Of a stretch of DNA of 7,708 bases, positions 1 to 7,080 are shown in pieces. Each line of letters begins with the position of its first letter. Positions within the stretch are counted from its first letter, which is position 1. Position numbers and translations under genes: made by a program. Below the pieces are notes generated by a model. It saw only the letters and a list, made by a program, of their open reading frames with translations. It was not told where the DNA came from and did not search any database. Source of the DNA: Parcubacteria group bacterium SW_6_46_9 (GTDB lineage: Bacteria > Patescibacteriota > Minisyncoccia > Phycocordibacterales > SW-6-46-9); the NCBI GenBank assembly GCA_003022255.1, contig PXPA01000025.1, positions 1 to 7,708 of the forward strand. The letters are read 5' to 3'.

Positions 1-2386
1 AATCGATTGCATACCCGACAGCAGCGCCAGCAGGCCCAGTTACTATATAAGTCACTGCCCCTAAAACGCTATCGAAAAAACCGCCACTGTCTGCTTTTAT
101 GTTGTGAGCTGCAACGTTACAGCGCTGAATCGTCCATTTCGTATCATGTGGTTTGACAACATACGATACCGCCCCCAGATTCCGCTCATCACACACTTTA
201 GCACCATACCTGTTTGTGTCACCGACCTTGTTTGGTACGAGATCAAATTTCTCCCCTTCAGTATCATCTATGTTTGGTCCGGGTAAATCTGTGTGACCGC
301 TTAGTGAATCCTGAAATAAAATTTGTTCAACAGTAGTGGTAGCAAGCACAGTTTCTGTTGAAGATGAAGATGTAGCATCTTCATAGTATTCCATAACAGA
401 ATCAAATACACCTACGGATTGTTCTGGCGCCTTATTCATCCATACCTTTCCTGTATGCGTTTCTTCGTTATCATCAAGCTGAACTCTGTCTTCGGGAACC
501 CACGAACTGTATTCATACGCAAACGGATCGTAATGTTCCCAATCTAAATCGTCACCCTTCCAGTCAATTTTTATTTTGTTATTGCGTGCGTTTCGGTAAA
601 GGGGCCGATCACCGGGAGCATCCTCGGGACCATAGCTGAAGTAATCTGTCACGTATGAAGGCACAGCAATCCACTTACTTGCGAATTCACTGCTTTTCTC
701 GTTAAACTGACTTCCATTTTTGTGGACACACATGTATGCCTCCCAGCTTTGGGTGTCTCTATCCGGAACGTAAGAAACATTGAAGGCGTCCTTCCATCGC
801 TCACACGATTCTAATCCTTGTGGATCGCCATAATTCCAGTTGTCAATATCATTTCCAACCCAGTCAATTTTTTGCGGCCCGACCTCTTTTTCATCGGCAC
901 TTTCTGCGGCTGGAAAAGCAGAGTTGTACGCACTACGAAGGGTTGTTAGCTGCTCTTCGATCTGACCAGCCGTTTTTTTATCAGCGAAAGACGGTCCGCC
1001 GGAGTTGTTATGCGTGTTTTCTAGGCATCGGTTAATTCGTGATTCTAACTTAGATACATCATTTGTATCCGGTAGCTTCCTTACGACTGTAAGCAGGTCT
1101 TTCTCAAGGGTAATCTGATCATTCAGTGTATCGCGAACATACTCTTCCTGCAACTGGTTACCGTAATCGCTGTCGGAATCAGCTGCTTCAGCGAAGTTAC
1201 CCAAAGCATCAGATTTGTCTTGCGCAGCCTTGCTAAAGAGACCCTTTGTAGCATCGTCTCCGCCCCCGCCGGTTCCACCACCGATGACTTGGCTGACAAG
1301 CTGATCGGCTAACGCACCGACAATTTCGTTAACCTCATCAGCAAGCTCCAGTCGTCGTTGATCACTTCCGATCGTATTATTTATCGTTTCGTTGACAATG
1401 TTTCCGGGTGTGCGGATTGTTGGCTCAGATAACGTGTTTCCGTTACTGTCGGTGCAACTATTTGTGTTTGGATCAAGATCACCGTTACCCGGACAAGCGA
1501 CTTCAGAAATCCACCCGTTGTTGTTTCGTAATTCTTCTAAATTGGTATTGCGGGCTTGTTGAATTCGTTGTCTTAAATTGTCTCGCTGTTCAAGGTAGGC
1601 GCCAACCGGACTAGCATTAGGGTTTTCGACTTGGTGATAAAAGGCTTCCCAGCCACCCTCTTGAAAATCACCATCAATGAATGCTTGCAGCGAATCCTGT
1701 CCAATACCGATTCCGCAATCAGCCTGACTGTCATCAAGCGTTTCTGGGAGTAAGTCGCTGTCAAAACTCATCCCTGCTGGCTGCGGGTTCTCCTGGAAGT
1801 AGTTGCGACCGACACTCTCTAAAACATCCTCGTTAAAAGCGCCACAAACCTGGTCAATCGGGCTGTTACCCGTACCTACTTCATTAAGAAAGCGGTTAAA
1901 TGTTTGTTGGCCAACATTAGATAGGAAATTATTAATATTACCAACAAATGCTTTGTTTCCCTCTTGACCAAACTCAGTAAACCCGGACTCAATCCACGCC
2001 AGTGTGCTGTCAGCAAGCTGGTTGAGTACCTGTTTGGCAACATTGTAAGCAATGGCGTCCAGACAACCCTCTCGAGCGGTGCGAGTGATATTGTTAGTGA
2101 GATTAGCGGATTGAGTTTGGGGGTCAAAAGTTGGAACCGAAGAAAGATCAGCTGCACTGGCTGCTTTTGATGCTGCAAATGAACCAGCAGAAGAACCTGC
2201 TATCGTACCACCAATCTGTGCAGCACACGTAGCCAGTCCGGAGGCAACACCACTAGCGGCGGCACTGCCAATACTTTGAGCGTTGGCACGCTGTGGAGCG
2301 GCCAAAGATACGGACAGCACCAGCACCAACCCGGGCAGCAGTATGAGTTTTGCTAACCATCCGGTTTTGCCTTTGATCATACTCAT
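1..2386 (-). CDS. Large exported Cys-containing envelope protein, C-terminus beyond window
   Basis: This frame stays open from ATG 2386 to the left edge (at least 795 codons), so the stop lies outside. The start overlaps the TGA of the upstream gene as ATGA, indicating translational coupling; an in-frame ATG two codons later (2380) is an alternative. Residues 1-36 form a clear Sec signal peptide: K5/K7/K13, hydrophobic core at about 14-30, and cleavage after ANA36. The mature part is hydrophilic, Asn/Asp/Gln-rich, and has about eleven scattered cysteines, which suits disulfides outside the membrane. A Gly-rich stretch lies at about residue 375. Two related segments, each starting with KIDW and followed by D/W/Y-rich sequence, occur near residues 505-530 and 602-630. 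The last visible residues become hydrophobic and Gly/Ala-rich, perhaps the first membrane helix. No family is recognised. A VirB6/TrbL-like secretion component with an exported N-terminal domain is my best guess, weakly held. Confidence 0.85.
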   Translation of the reverse strand, partial: MSMIKGKTGWLAKLILLPGLVLVLSVSLAAPQRANAQSIGSAAASGVASGLATCAAQIGGTIAGSSAGSFAASKAASAADLSSVPTFDPQTQSANLTNNITRTAREGCLDAIAYNVAKQVLNQLADSTLAWIESGFTEFGQEGNKAFVGNINNFLSNVGQQTFNRFLNEVGTGNSPIDQVCGAFNEDVLESVGRNYFQENPQPAGMSFDSDLLPETLDDSQADCGIGIGQDSLQAFIDGDFQEGGWEAFYHQVENPNASPVGAYLEQRDNLRQRIQQARNTNLEELRNNNGWISEVACPGNGDLDPNTNSCTDSNGNTLSEPTIRTPGNIVNETINNTIGSDQRRLELADEVNEIVGALADQLVSQVIGGGTGGGGDDATKGLFSKAAQDKSDALGNFAEAADSDSDYGNQLQEEYVRDTLNDQITLEKDLLTVVRKLPDTNDVSKLESRINRCLENTHNNSGGPSFADKKTAGQIEEQLTTLRSAYNSAFPAAESADEKEVGPQKIDWVGNDIDNWNYGDPQGLESCERWKDAFNVSYVPDRDTQSWEAYMCVHKNGSQFNEKSSEFASKWIAVPSYVTDYFSYGPEDAPGDRPLYRNARNNKIKIDWKGDDLDWEHYDPFAYEYSSWVPEDRVQLDDNEETHTGKVWMNKAPEQSVGVFDSVMEYYEDATSSSSTETVLATTTVEQILFQDSLSGHTDLPGPNIDDTEGEKFDLVPNKVGDTNRYGAKVCDERNLGAVSYVVKPHDTKWTIQRCNVAAHNIKADSGGFFDSVLGAVTYIVTGPAGAAVGYAID

Positions 2387-3213
2387 AGATTGTCGATGTC
2401 ATTACTTAACTGATTTGCTAACCGTTCGGAAACGCTGACAACCTGGTCGGTTGCTTGTCTGTACTGTCGTATGCCCATAACTGCCACTGTCGGATCAGCA
2501 TCGATTTGCTGTATCTTGCGTAAACTAATTTCCGCAAGCGCAAACCCTTCTGTAAGGCGAATATGAGCCTGCAGATACTGTGGTGGCACCGTTATGTTCT
2601 GCAACTTGTCGACTAAAGAGCTGTTTAGGTCAATATGCTTGTTTATGGCATCTAAATTACCCTTGTCTTGTAGATAATCCGCTAGTATTTTCGGGGGCGG
2701 AGTCTGCGGACCCTGGCTGGCTTGGTTGTAAATAATCTCGGTAACATTTTTCCCGTACTGTTGAATGCTTTCTTGGTCGTTCGTGTCGTACTGATCAAAA
2801 TCACTCGCCGTAAACGTTTTCGGCTCACTGACGTTAATATTCGCGCTCATCGAGCTGGCAACCCGAGCGATGTCCTGATCGGATATATCCTCGCCGTTTT
2901 CTTGAGCAGCAGCAAGAGCCAGTGCCCGCGGCGCCACTGAGTTTGCTGCCCTTTCGGTAATATTATCTTCTTCGGTTACCGTTGCTATCTCACCATCGGC
3001 AATGCTGCCTGACTCCGGCGGGTTCTGGCTGGCTAAAAAACTGCTTTCTGCGTTTTTCTTATCGCTGCCTTGTGTAAGCTGGCTACCGTTATCGGACAAT
3101 TGCAGAAGACCAGTACTTACAAATAAATATACAACTCCACCACAAGCGAGTAATCCGGCGAATACCAAAACTCTTTTTGAGGGTAGATAGCTTTCTAAGT
3201 TACCGCTGTCCAT
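2383..3213 (-). CDS. Single-pass membrane protein of unknown function, first gene of operon
   Basis: 276 aa, starting at ATG 3213 and ending with a TGA embedded in the ATG of the next gene. Residues 1-14 are a short cytoplasmic head ending in KR; about 15-37 form one strongly hydrophobic helix (VLVFAGLLACGGVVYLFV), with no good signal-peptidase site. The rest should be outside the membrane. Residues 40-130 are low-complexity, rich in Ser/Asn/Gln/Glu. About 145-276 are predicted mostly helical, with regular Leu/Ile spacing and a conserved-looking LQNITVPPQYLQAH region near 205-218. No enzyme motif is seen. Because it is coupled to the large exported protein, the two products probably act together at the cell envelope, possibly in a secretion or pilus machine. 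There is no strong Shine-Dalgarno; the 5' leader is about 30 nt if the promoter called upstream is right. Confidence 0.85.
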   Translation of the reverse strand: MDSGNLESYLPSKRVLVFAGLLACGGVVYLFVSTGLLQLSDNGSQLTQGSDKKNAESSFLASQNPPESGSIADGEIATVTEEDNITERAANSVAPRALALAAAQENGEDISDQDIARVASSMSANINVSEPKTFTASDFDQYDTNDQESIQQYGKNVTEIIYNQASQGPQTPPPKILADYLQDKGNLDAINKHIDLNSSLVDKLQNITVPPQYLQAHIRLTEGFALAEISLRKIQQIDADPTVAVMGIRQYRQATDQVVSVSERLANQLSNDIDNL

Positions 3214-3249
3214 ACGTTAATTGTACCAGTGCTTACAAAGCAATTGTGG

Positions 3250-3278
3250 ATAATCGGTGCGTTAAGCACTTATATCAA
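3250..3278 (-). promoter_or_regulatory. Predicted sigma70-type promoter for the leftward operon
   Basis: Read on the minus strand, TTGATA (3278-3273, five of six matches to TTGACA) is followed after exactly 17 bases by GATTAT (3255-3250, four of six matches to TATAAT). Transcription would start near 3243, about 30 nt before ATG 3213. The spacing and position fit well. The -10 is imperfect and nothing else confirms it. The same 82-base spacer must also hold the promoter for the rightward gene at 3296. Confidence 0.45.
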
Positions 3279-3295
3279 CCTGTGGTACATTACAG

Positions 3296-4489
3296 ATGTA
3301 TATGAGCATCAGTATTCACCTCACAAATAAGTGCGCGGCTGGCCTTTTGTTGGTAATGGGGACTTTAATGCTTTTGGTTGCTGCCGGTCCGGCAGTAGCT
3401 TACAGCCAGACAACCGCATCAGATCAACTGCAAAATTTGAGAAAACAGGTGAACCAAATTCAGCAACAATTAGTCTCGCAAGAAAACCAACACAAGAATA
3501 ATTCACGCGTTTCAAAGGCGAGGCCGGGAGGTGAGTTAGGACTGTCAAACCAAACGCTTCAACGCGGCGACTCGGGGCCGGCGGTGAAAAACTTACAGGC
3601 GGCTATCAACGCGATTCCGGAAATAACCGTGTCTGATTCTGGCCCGGGCTCTGTTGGTTCTGAGACAACATACTTTGGACCTAAAACCGAGCAGGCTGTT
3701 AGCGAATTTCAAAGTCGATACAAGGACGGTATTCTCACACCACTCGGACTTCGCTCATCTACCGGTGTTGTTGGCTCACGCACGAAACGTAAACTATCCG
3801 CCGTGATTAGTAATTCTGGTACGTCACAAAACCCTACAGGGCCTGATCAAATTAGCAGTAGGACTAATACAGATGATCGGTACAGCGGCAGCAAGCAGAG
3901 TCGTTCTGGAAATCAGCGCCCCGACAGTTCAAGCAGTTTATCGGAACTGCGCAGTAAATTCACGATTGATAAGTGGTCATTTACGCAGGAAGAAAAGCGG
4001 CGGATTTACAATATGATGCCACCAAAAATTCAGAAAGAACATCTCAGCAATTTTTTGGAGGACACAAACACAAGATCCGGCAGTACGGATAATACAGAAT
4101 CGGTGAATCCGCTTCAGGAACGCTACCGTGAATTACAAAGCGATAACGAAACATCGCTTAAAGAAAAACTAAAGGGATACCTAGCTTTACAACAACTAAA
4201 AGCACCACTGGGCTTGCTAAGGAGAACCCTGGACAGTGTATTCACGCCGGAAAAAGCACATGCTCAAGGAGTATTTATTTTCGGTGGTAGAATTGCTTCT
4301 GTAGAACCGTGTCCGACACCACCAAATGCGTTGCAGGTGACAGTGGTAGGACCGCGGCCGGGACGATTTGCGTTTATTCCCGCCGCCTCACAGATTCGGC
4401 CAGCGTACAACGTAGCGCCACGGCCCGGAATGAACACACTTGGCACCCACCAGCATCAGCGCCGCTCACCCAGGGCACTATCGTTTTGA
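3296..4489 (+). CDS. Secreted peptidoglycan-binding protein with CPR-type FGGRI module, 3' end frameshifted
   Basis: 397 aa as read. Residues 1-35 are a signal peptide (core 14-30, cleavage after AVA35). About 41-68 form a Gln-rich coiled coil. About 86-170 match the peptidoglycan-binding fold of PF01471: LQRGDSGPAVKNLQ, then TYFGPKTEQAVSEFQ, then GVVGSRTKRKL. A long Ser/Asn-rich linker and charged helical region follow. At 325-383 is GVFIFGGRI...PC...VVGP...PG.NTLG, which I recall from small CPR envelope proteins; KAHAQ just before it looks like the relic of a signal-peptide end, suggesting a fused module. After T384 the frame runs into basic sequence (HQHQRRSPR) and stops, while the -1 frame continues hydrophobically to TAA 4509 (see findings). 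ATG 3302 is an alternative start. No Shine-Dalgarno is visible. TGG-TACATT at 3283-3291 could be an extended -10 giving a nearly leaderless mRNA (weak). It probably anchors something to the cell wall. Confidence 0.88.
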   Translation: MYMSISIHLTNKCAAGLLLVMGTLMLLVAAGPAVAYSQTTASDQLQNLRKQVNQIQQQLVSQENQHKNNSRVSKARPGGELGLSNQTLQRGDSGPAVKNLQAAINAIPEITVSDSGPGSVGSETTYFGPKTEQAVSEFQSRYKDGILTPLGLRSSTGVVGSRTKRKLSAVISNSGTSQNPTGPDQISSRTNTDDRYSGSKQSRSGNQRPDSSSSLSELRSKFTIDKWSFTQEEKRRIYNMMPPKIQKEHLSNFLEDTNTRSGSTDNTESVNPLQERYRELQSDNETSLKEKLKGYLALQQLKAPLGLLRRTLDSVFTPEKAHAQGVFIFGGRIASVEPCPTPPNALQVTVVGPRPGRFAFIPAASQIRPAYNVAPRPGMNTLGTHQHQRRSPRALSF

Positions 4490-4505
4490 TGGGTGTATCA
4501 GAAAT

Positions 4506-5276
4506 CTAAGCATGTTTTGCTATACACCGCCAATCCTTGAGCGTGAGGTTCTCAGCGCGAGCGGTTTTTTTGATATCACACTTTCCAAAAAGTTTGGTAC
4601 CGCTCTTAGTGTGTGTGCTTAAGTTATTTTTCAACTGCTTGCGTTTGTGTTGAAAGCCGGCACGAATCAGGTCAAAAAATGCTTTTTCAGATATATCAGC
4701 AAAGAAGTCGCGACTGATATTAGTTATCTTTAAAATTGCCGAATCAACCTTTGGTGACGGATTAAAACTATTCTTTTTAACAACTCTTACTAATTCAGGA
4801 TTTCCGTACGCTTGTACAAAAATCGAAAGCCGGCTGTGTTTGTCGTCAGCGCACGTGATGCGTTTAGCAACTTCTTTTTGGGTTAAAAGCACCATCCGCT
4901 GCGGCTGGTTTTCGTGTGCTAAAAACTGCTGGAGAATATCGCTTGTAAGGTAATAGGGAATATTAGCAATTATTTTGTAATTATTAGTTCTAATCTCTGT
5001 ATCTTCTAAGGTAATATCGCGGATATCTTCATGTAAAATTTTTAGTTTATTTGCTGCAATCTGGCTTTCAAAATCAGTTTGTAACTTTTCTGCCAGCTTC
5101 GGATCTTTTTCAACGGCGATAACACGGCCAGCTTTTTTGAGAAGATTTTCGGTTAACACACCGTTTCCTGGTCCGATTTCTAGTATAGTGTCACTGGCGA
5201 CAATTTCGCCGGCATCGAGTATATCCTCGATTACTTGGTTGTCGGTAAGAAAATGTTGGCCAAGATTTTCGCCCAT
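4506..5276 (-). CDS. rsmA: 16S rRNA (adenine1518/1519-N6)-dimethyltransferase RsmA (KsgA)
   Basis: 256 aa, the usual length for the family. The enzyme uses SAM to dimethylate two adjacent adenines in the helix 45 loop of 16S rRNA during late small-subunit assembly. Visible motifs in order: GQHFL at 6-10 (family LGQNFL), motif I LEIGPGNGVLT at 32-42 for SAM binding, acidic VIAVEKD at 52-58, HEDIRD at 82-87, catalytic motif IV NIPYYLTS at 105-112 (usually NLPYYIS), QKEVAKRI at 133-140, and the C-terminal FQHKRKQLKNNL RNA-binding signature. All key residues are present, so it should be active. It starts at ATG 5276. It is convergent with the peptidoglycan-binding gene; if the frameshift in that gene is corrected, the two stop codons overlap at 4506-4509. 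A possible -10 (TATTAT at 5307-5302) gives a leader of about 20 nt, and a farther start near 5410 is also possible. Confidence 0.97.
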   Translation of the reverse strand: MGENLGQHFLTDNQVIEDILDAGEIVASDTILEIGPGNGVLTENLLKKAGRVIAVEKDPKLAEKLQTDFESQIAANKLKILHEDIRDITLEDTEIRTNNYKIIANIPYYLTSDILQQFLAHENQPQRMVLLTQKEVAKRITCADDKHSRLSIFVQAYGNPELVRVVKKNSFNPSPKVDSAILKITNISRDFFADISEKAFFDLIRAGFQHKRKQLKNNLSTHTKSGTKLFGKCDIKKTARAENLTLKDWRCIAKHA

Positions 5277-5325
5277 ACGTAGTGGAAAATAACAAAGGTG
5301 TATAATAAACCTCTAAAACCCACTC

Positions 5326-5417
5326 TCACTACTTGCCCTCCCGTAGCCTTGTGCGAAAATGAGGGTTGGCTGACCAAGGCTTTCACCCACAGCAACTTTC
5401 AAATCTCCCGCTAGTGA
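5326..5417. other. Structured intergenic segment upstream of rsmA, pseudoknot-capable
   Basis: The 192-base spacer 5277-5468 has no gene but contains nested complementary segments. TCACTA (5326-5331) pairs with TAGTGA (5412-5417) and encloses the rest. AGCCTTG (5345-5351) pairs with CAAGGCT (5375-5381). CCCTC (5336-5340) pairs with GAGGG (5361-5365), crossing the previous stem, so an H-type pseudoknot is possible on either strand. A perfect TATAAT on the minus strand (5422-5417) could start a transcript near 5410 that carries the structure into rsmA, though no convincing -35 is seen. It may be a leader RNA, a small RNA or chance; no known RNA family is recognised. Confidence 0.3.
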
Positions 5418-5468
5418 TTATATTTATAATTAAATTTCTACCATGCGAGGATATAATGATGGTTATCA

Positions 5469-5834
5469 CTAATTGAACACTTCATCCCACTCAGCCCGCT
5501 CTCTCGTTCCTGCTTCGGGTTTTTCTCTGCAAAATGGAACGCCAACACCCGAATCAAATTCATACCCTTTTTCCTGCAAATCCTTTGCACGTTCGTTTGA
5601 GTGCGGAGCAACATACTTGGAGCCTCCAGAATCGACATAAACCATAGTACCCTGCTGAGCGTTAAAAGTGTTGTGCTTTTCTTTATCTGGTGTGTTTGTT
5701 TTGTCTATACCTATGTGCACCCAATTTCCTCCCGGCTCTTCAAGCTTTTCTGGTTCAGACTCTGGTGAATTTGCCTCTCGCTCTTGATTGTTTCCGTTAC
5801 TAGTCTCTGGTGAAATATTATTCTCAATTCCCAT
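5469..5834 (-). CDS. Small soluble hypothetical protein
   Basis: 121 aa from ATG 5834; an upstream TTG at 5843 would add MPS but ATG is preferred. No signal peptide, membrane helix or Shine-Dalgarno is visible. Residues 1-35 are disordered and rich in Asn, Ser, Glu and Pro. From about 36 (GGNWVHIGID) the sequence looks folded, with VYVDSGGSKYVAPH and KDLQEKGYEFDSGVGVPFC near 67-105, then a charged tail ending WDEVFN. I recognise no family. It lies 93 bases downstream of the next minus-strand gene and may have its own extended -10 promoter. Whether it is functionally linked to that gene or to the IS-disrupted locus cannot be told. Confidence 0.6.
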   Translation of the reverse strand: MGIENNISPETSNGNNQEREANSPESEPEKLEEPGGNWVHIGIDKTNTPDKEKHNTFNAQQGTMVYVDSGGSKYVAPHSNERAKDLQEKGYEFDSGVGVPFCREKPEAGTRERAEWDEVFN

Positions 5835-5865
5835 ACTTGGCAAATTAATGGATAACTACCTGCGC

Positions 5866-5874
5866 ATTTTAACA
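5866..5874 (-). promoter_or_regulatory. Possible extended -10 promoter for the small hypothetical gene
   Basis: On the minus strand TGT-TAAAAT (5874-5866) fits an extended -10 (TGnTATAAT with one mismatch). It would start transcription near 5859, about 25 nt before ATG 5834. No good -35 is seen at the right spacing. This rests on one motif in AT-rich DNA. Confidence 0.3.
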
Positions 5875-5927
5875 CAGCAGAGAAGATAATAGGAAACAAC
5901 ACCTACCCAAACTGTATTCACTTTACA

Positions 5928-6647
5928 CTACTGGTACTGATTGTTTAGTGCGGCCGCGAGTTTTTCAATACTGGTATCAATTGTGATTTTCGGGTTTTCG
6001 TCCGCTTCAACAAAATCATCCCGCGAGAACGTAACACTGACATCAAGGCTTTCATCCAGCATTGACATACCGACTGTTGTTTGTAGGCCAGGTTTTACAT
6101 ACACATCACCGCTACCAACGTCGGGAAGATCATCTTCAACACTTCGCGATTCATCCTTAGCTAAGCTTATTTTTGTCTCAATGGTACTAGCTTTAGCCAT
6201 GGCGTTGAAAGCCCTTTTCTTGATTACTTTGTCTGTAAAATTAGCTGCCTGATTGCAAAACTGTTCTTGGTATTTAGATAATTCTGACTGAGTTTGGTTG
6301 GTTTTCTCTGTGGTTGGTGGCTTTGGGGGCGCGGTTTCTTGATGTTGTGCAGATACATCGTGGACGTCGTAAGCCACAACCGCAAGTGCTGCCAGTGCTA
6401 AGCTGTGTAACAGCTTTGTTCTTTTTTTAAGCTGGGCAATCCGCCCCTCTAGATCCTCTTGGGCGTCGCCTAACTTTTCAGTTAGTTTGTTGAGTTTGTC
6501 GTAAATCTGCTTCGATTTATTTGTCACGTTCGCCACACACTGCTCTACTTGTTCTTCCAGCGTCAACTCAATTCGCTCATTTCTTTCGGTGTCTGATTTT
6601 GCTGTCTCCTTATTTGCGTTATTTTCGTGACTTGGTGTCTCAAACAT
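5928..6647 (-). CDS. Coiled-coil, membrane-anchored hypothetical protein
   Basis: 239 aa from ATG 6647, stop TAG at 5930-5928. Residues 1-27 are polar and charged. About 28-77 form a long amphipathic coiled coil (EEQVEQCVANV...LEGRIAQLKKR). About 78-95 are a hydrophobic helix (LLHSLALAALAVVAYDV) preceded by KKRTK, so the N-terminus should be cytoplasmic. VSAQ at 98-101 resembles a signal-peptidase site but the long N-terminal region makes cleavage uncertain. A Pro/Thr linker at 104-115 leads to an exported C-terminal domain with acidic, beta-like sequence (DVSVTFSRDDFVEADENPKITID) near the end. No family recognised. The start overlaps the end of the upstream coding remnant by eight bases (ATGTTTGA), so it was originally coupled to that gene; with the upstream gene broken by an IS, its expression may now be reduced or driven by the IS. 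Confidence 0.82.
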   Translation of the reverse strand: MFETPSHENNANKETAKSDTERNERIELTLEEQVEQCVANVTNKSKQIYDKLNKLTEKLGDAQEDLEGRIAQLKKRTKLLHSLALAALAVVAYDVHDVSAQHQETAPPKPPTTEKTNQTQSELSKYQEQFCNQAANFTDKVIKKRAFNAMAKASTIETKISLAKDESRSVEDDLPDVGSGDVYVKPGLQTTVGMSMLDESLDVSVTFSRDDFVEADENPKITIDTSIEKLAAALNNQYQ

Positions 6648-6948
6648 TATTGGTTCTGTTATTTAGTTTATCAATCTCGGCCGCTAATTTGATTGTAGCA
6701 CTATATTCGATTGAGTCCTGTACCAGAGTAACCTTGAAATTGAAGAGCTTAGCCCTTCAGGTTCCCCCCAATTTCATTTTGTTTTTGTCAAAAAGATGGT
6801 TTTTTAATGGCGGATATAGCACTTCCTTAGCAAAATCTATATGCAGAACACTTGCTTGGATATGCTCTAACCGAGCGAATCCAGCCGTGCTTTCATTACT
6901 CAAGGTTGCAGGATAAGCACTGTGTGTGGAAATCGCATCACTCTTTAT
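6640..6948 (-). pseudogene. 3' remnant of a disrupted gene, with one in-frame stop
   Basis: Minus-strand codons from 6948 to the TGA at 6642-6640 read as convincing protein: SDAISTHSAYP..., GFARLEHIQASVLHIDF, KEVLYPPLKNHLF, then after a single TGA (6759-6757) in the same frame KLFNFKVTLVQDSIEY and IKLAAEIDKLNN. The downstream piece has no ATG, GTG or TTG start of its own, so it is best seen as the continuation of the same frame past a nonsense mutation. At the 5' side the frame is closed by a TGA (6951-6949) inside the first IS-end module, where coding character ends. It overlaps the start of the next gene by eight bases, typical of an operon member. No family is recognised. It was probably the gene in front of the coiled-coil protein, truncated by the insertion and then decaying. 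Confidence 0.6.
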
Positions 6949-7000
6949 TCACTCGCCCTCTGGCGGGTAGAATACCCCGGCCGTCAGGTCGGGGATGAAT
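6942..7000 (+). repeat. IS-end hairpin module, copy 1
   Basis: Order: TCTTTATTC (6942-6950), ACTCG, a 7-bp hairpin with CTCT loop (6951-6957 with 6962-6968, one G-T pair), AGAATACC, an 8-bp hairpin with GTCA loop (6975-6982 with 6987-6994, one G-T pair), and GGATGAAT (6993-7000). The same order and the same outer boxes recur at 7081-7132. Hairpins of this type flank IS200/IS605 elements and are bound by TnpA. Confidence 0.65.
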
Positions 7001-7007
7001 ACTAAAT

Positions 7008-7033
7008 CTCAAATATTCCATGGAATATTTGAG
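7008..7033. repeat. Perfect 26-bp palindrome
   Basis: CTCAAATATTCCA (7008-7020) is followed directly by its exact reverse complement (7021-7033), with no spacer. It lies between the two IS-end modules. With no loop it is better suited to a dyad-symmetric protein site, or to a cruciform/hairpin with a few unpaired central bases, than to a terminator; no T-run follows. Confidence 0.9.
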
Positions 7034-7080
7034 GCGAGCTCTGCTTGACATCTAAAACACCCTACCCGTGAGAGCGGGGT

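Noticed and set aside
5345..5411. tRNA-like segment with TTCAAATC
   Set aside because: The bases before TTCAAATC cannot form a T-stem with CTCCC after it, and no acceptor or anticodon arm fits.
6757..6759. TGA read as glycine (alternative code of some CPR lineages)
   Set aside because: TGA ends the gene at 2383 exactly in an ATGA overlap, and reading through the TGA at 4487-4489 would give a long senseless overlap with rsmA. A nonsense mutation in a truncated gene is simpler.
6521..6916. 131-codon plus-strand open frame
   Set aside because: It is antisense to the start of the coiled-coil gene and the remnant, with no start context or recognisable domain; the minus-strand reading is much more protein-like.
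7045..7050. Perfect TTGACA as -35 of a tnpA promoter
   Set aside because: No acceptable -10 lies 16-18 bases downstream; the region there is a GC hairpin.
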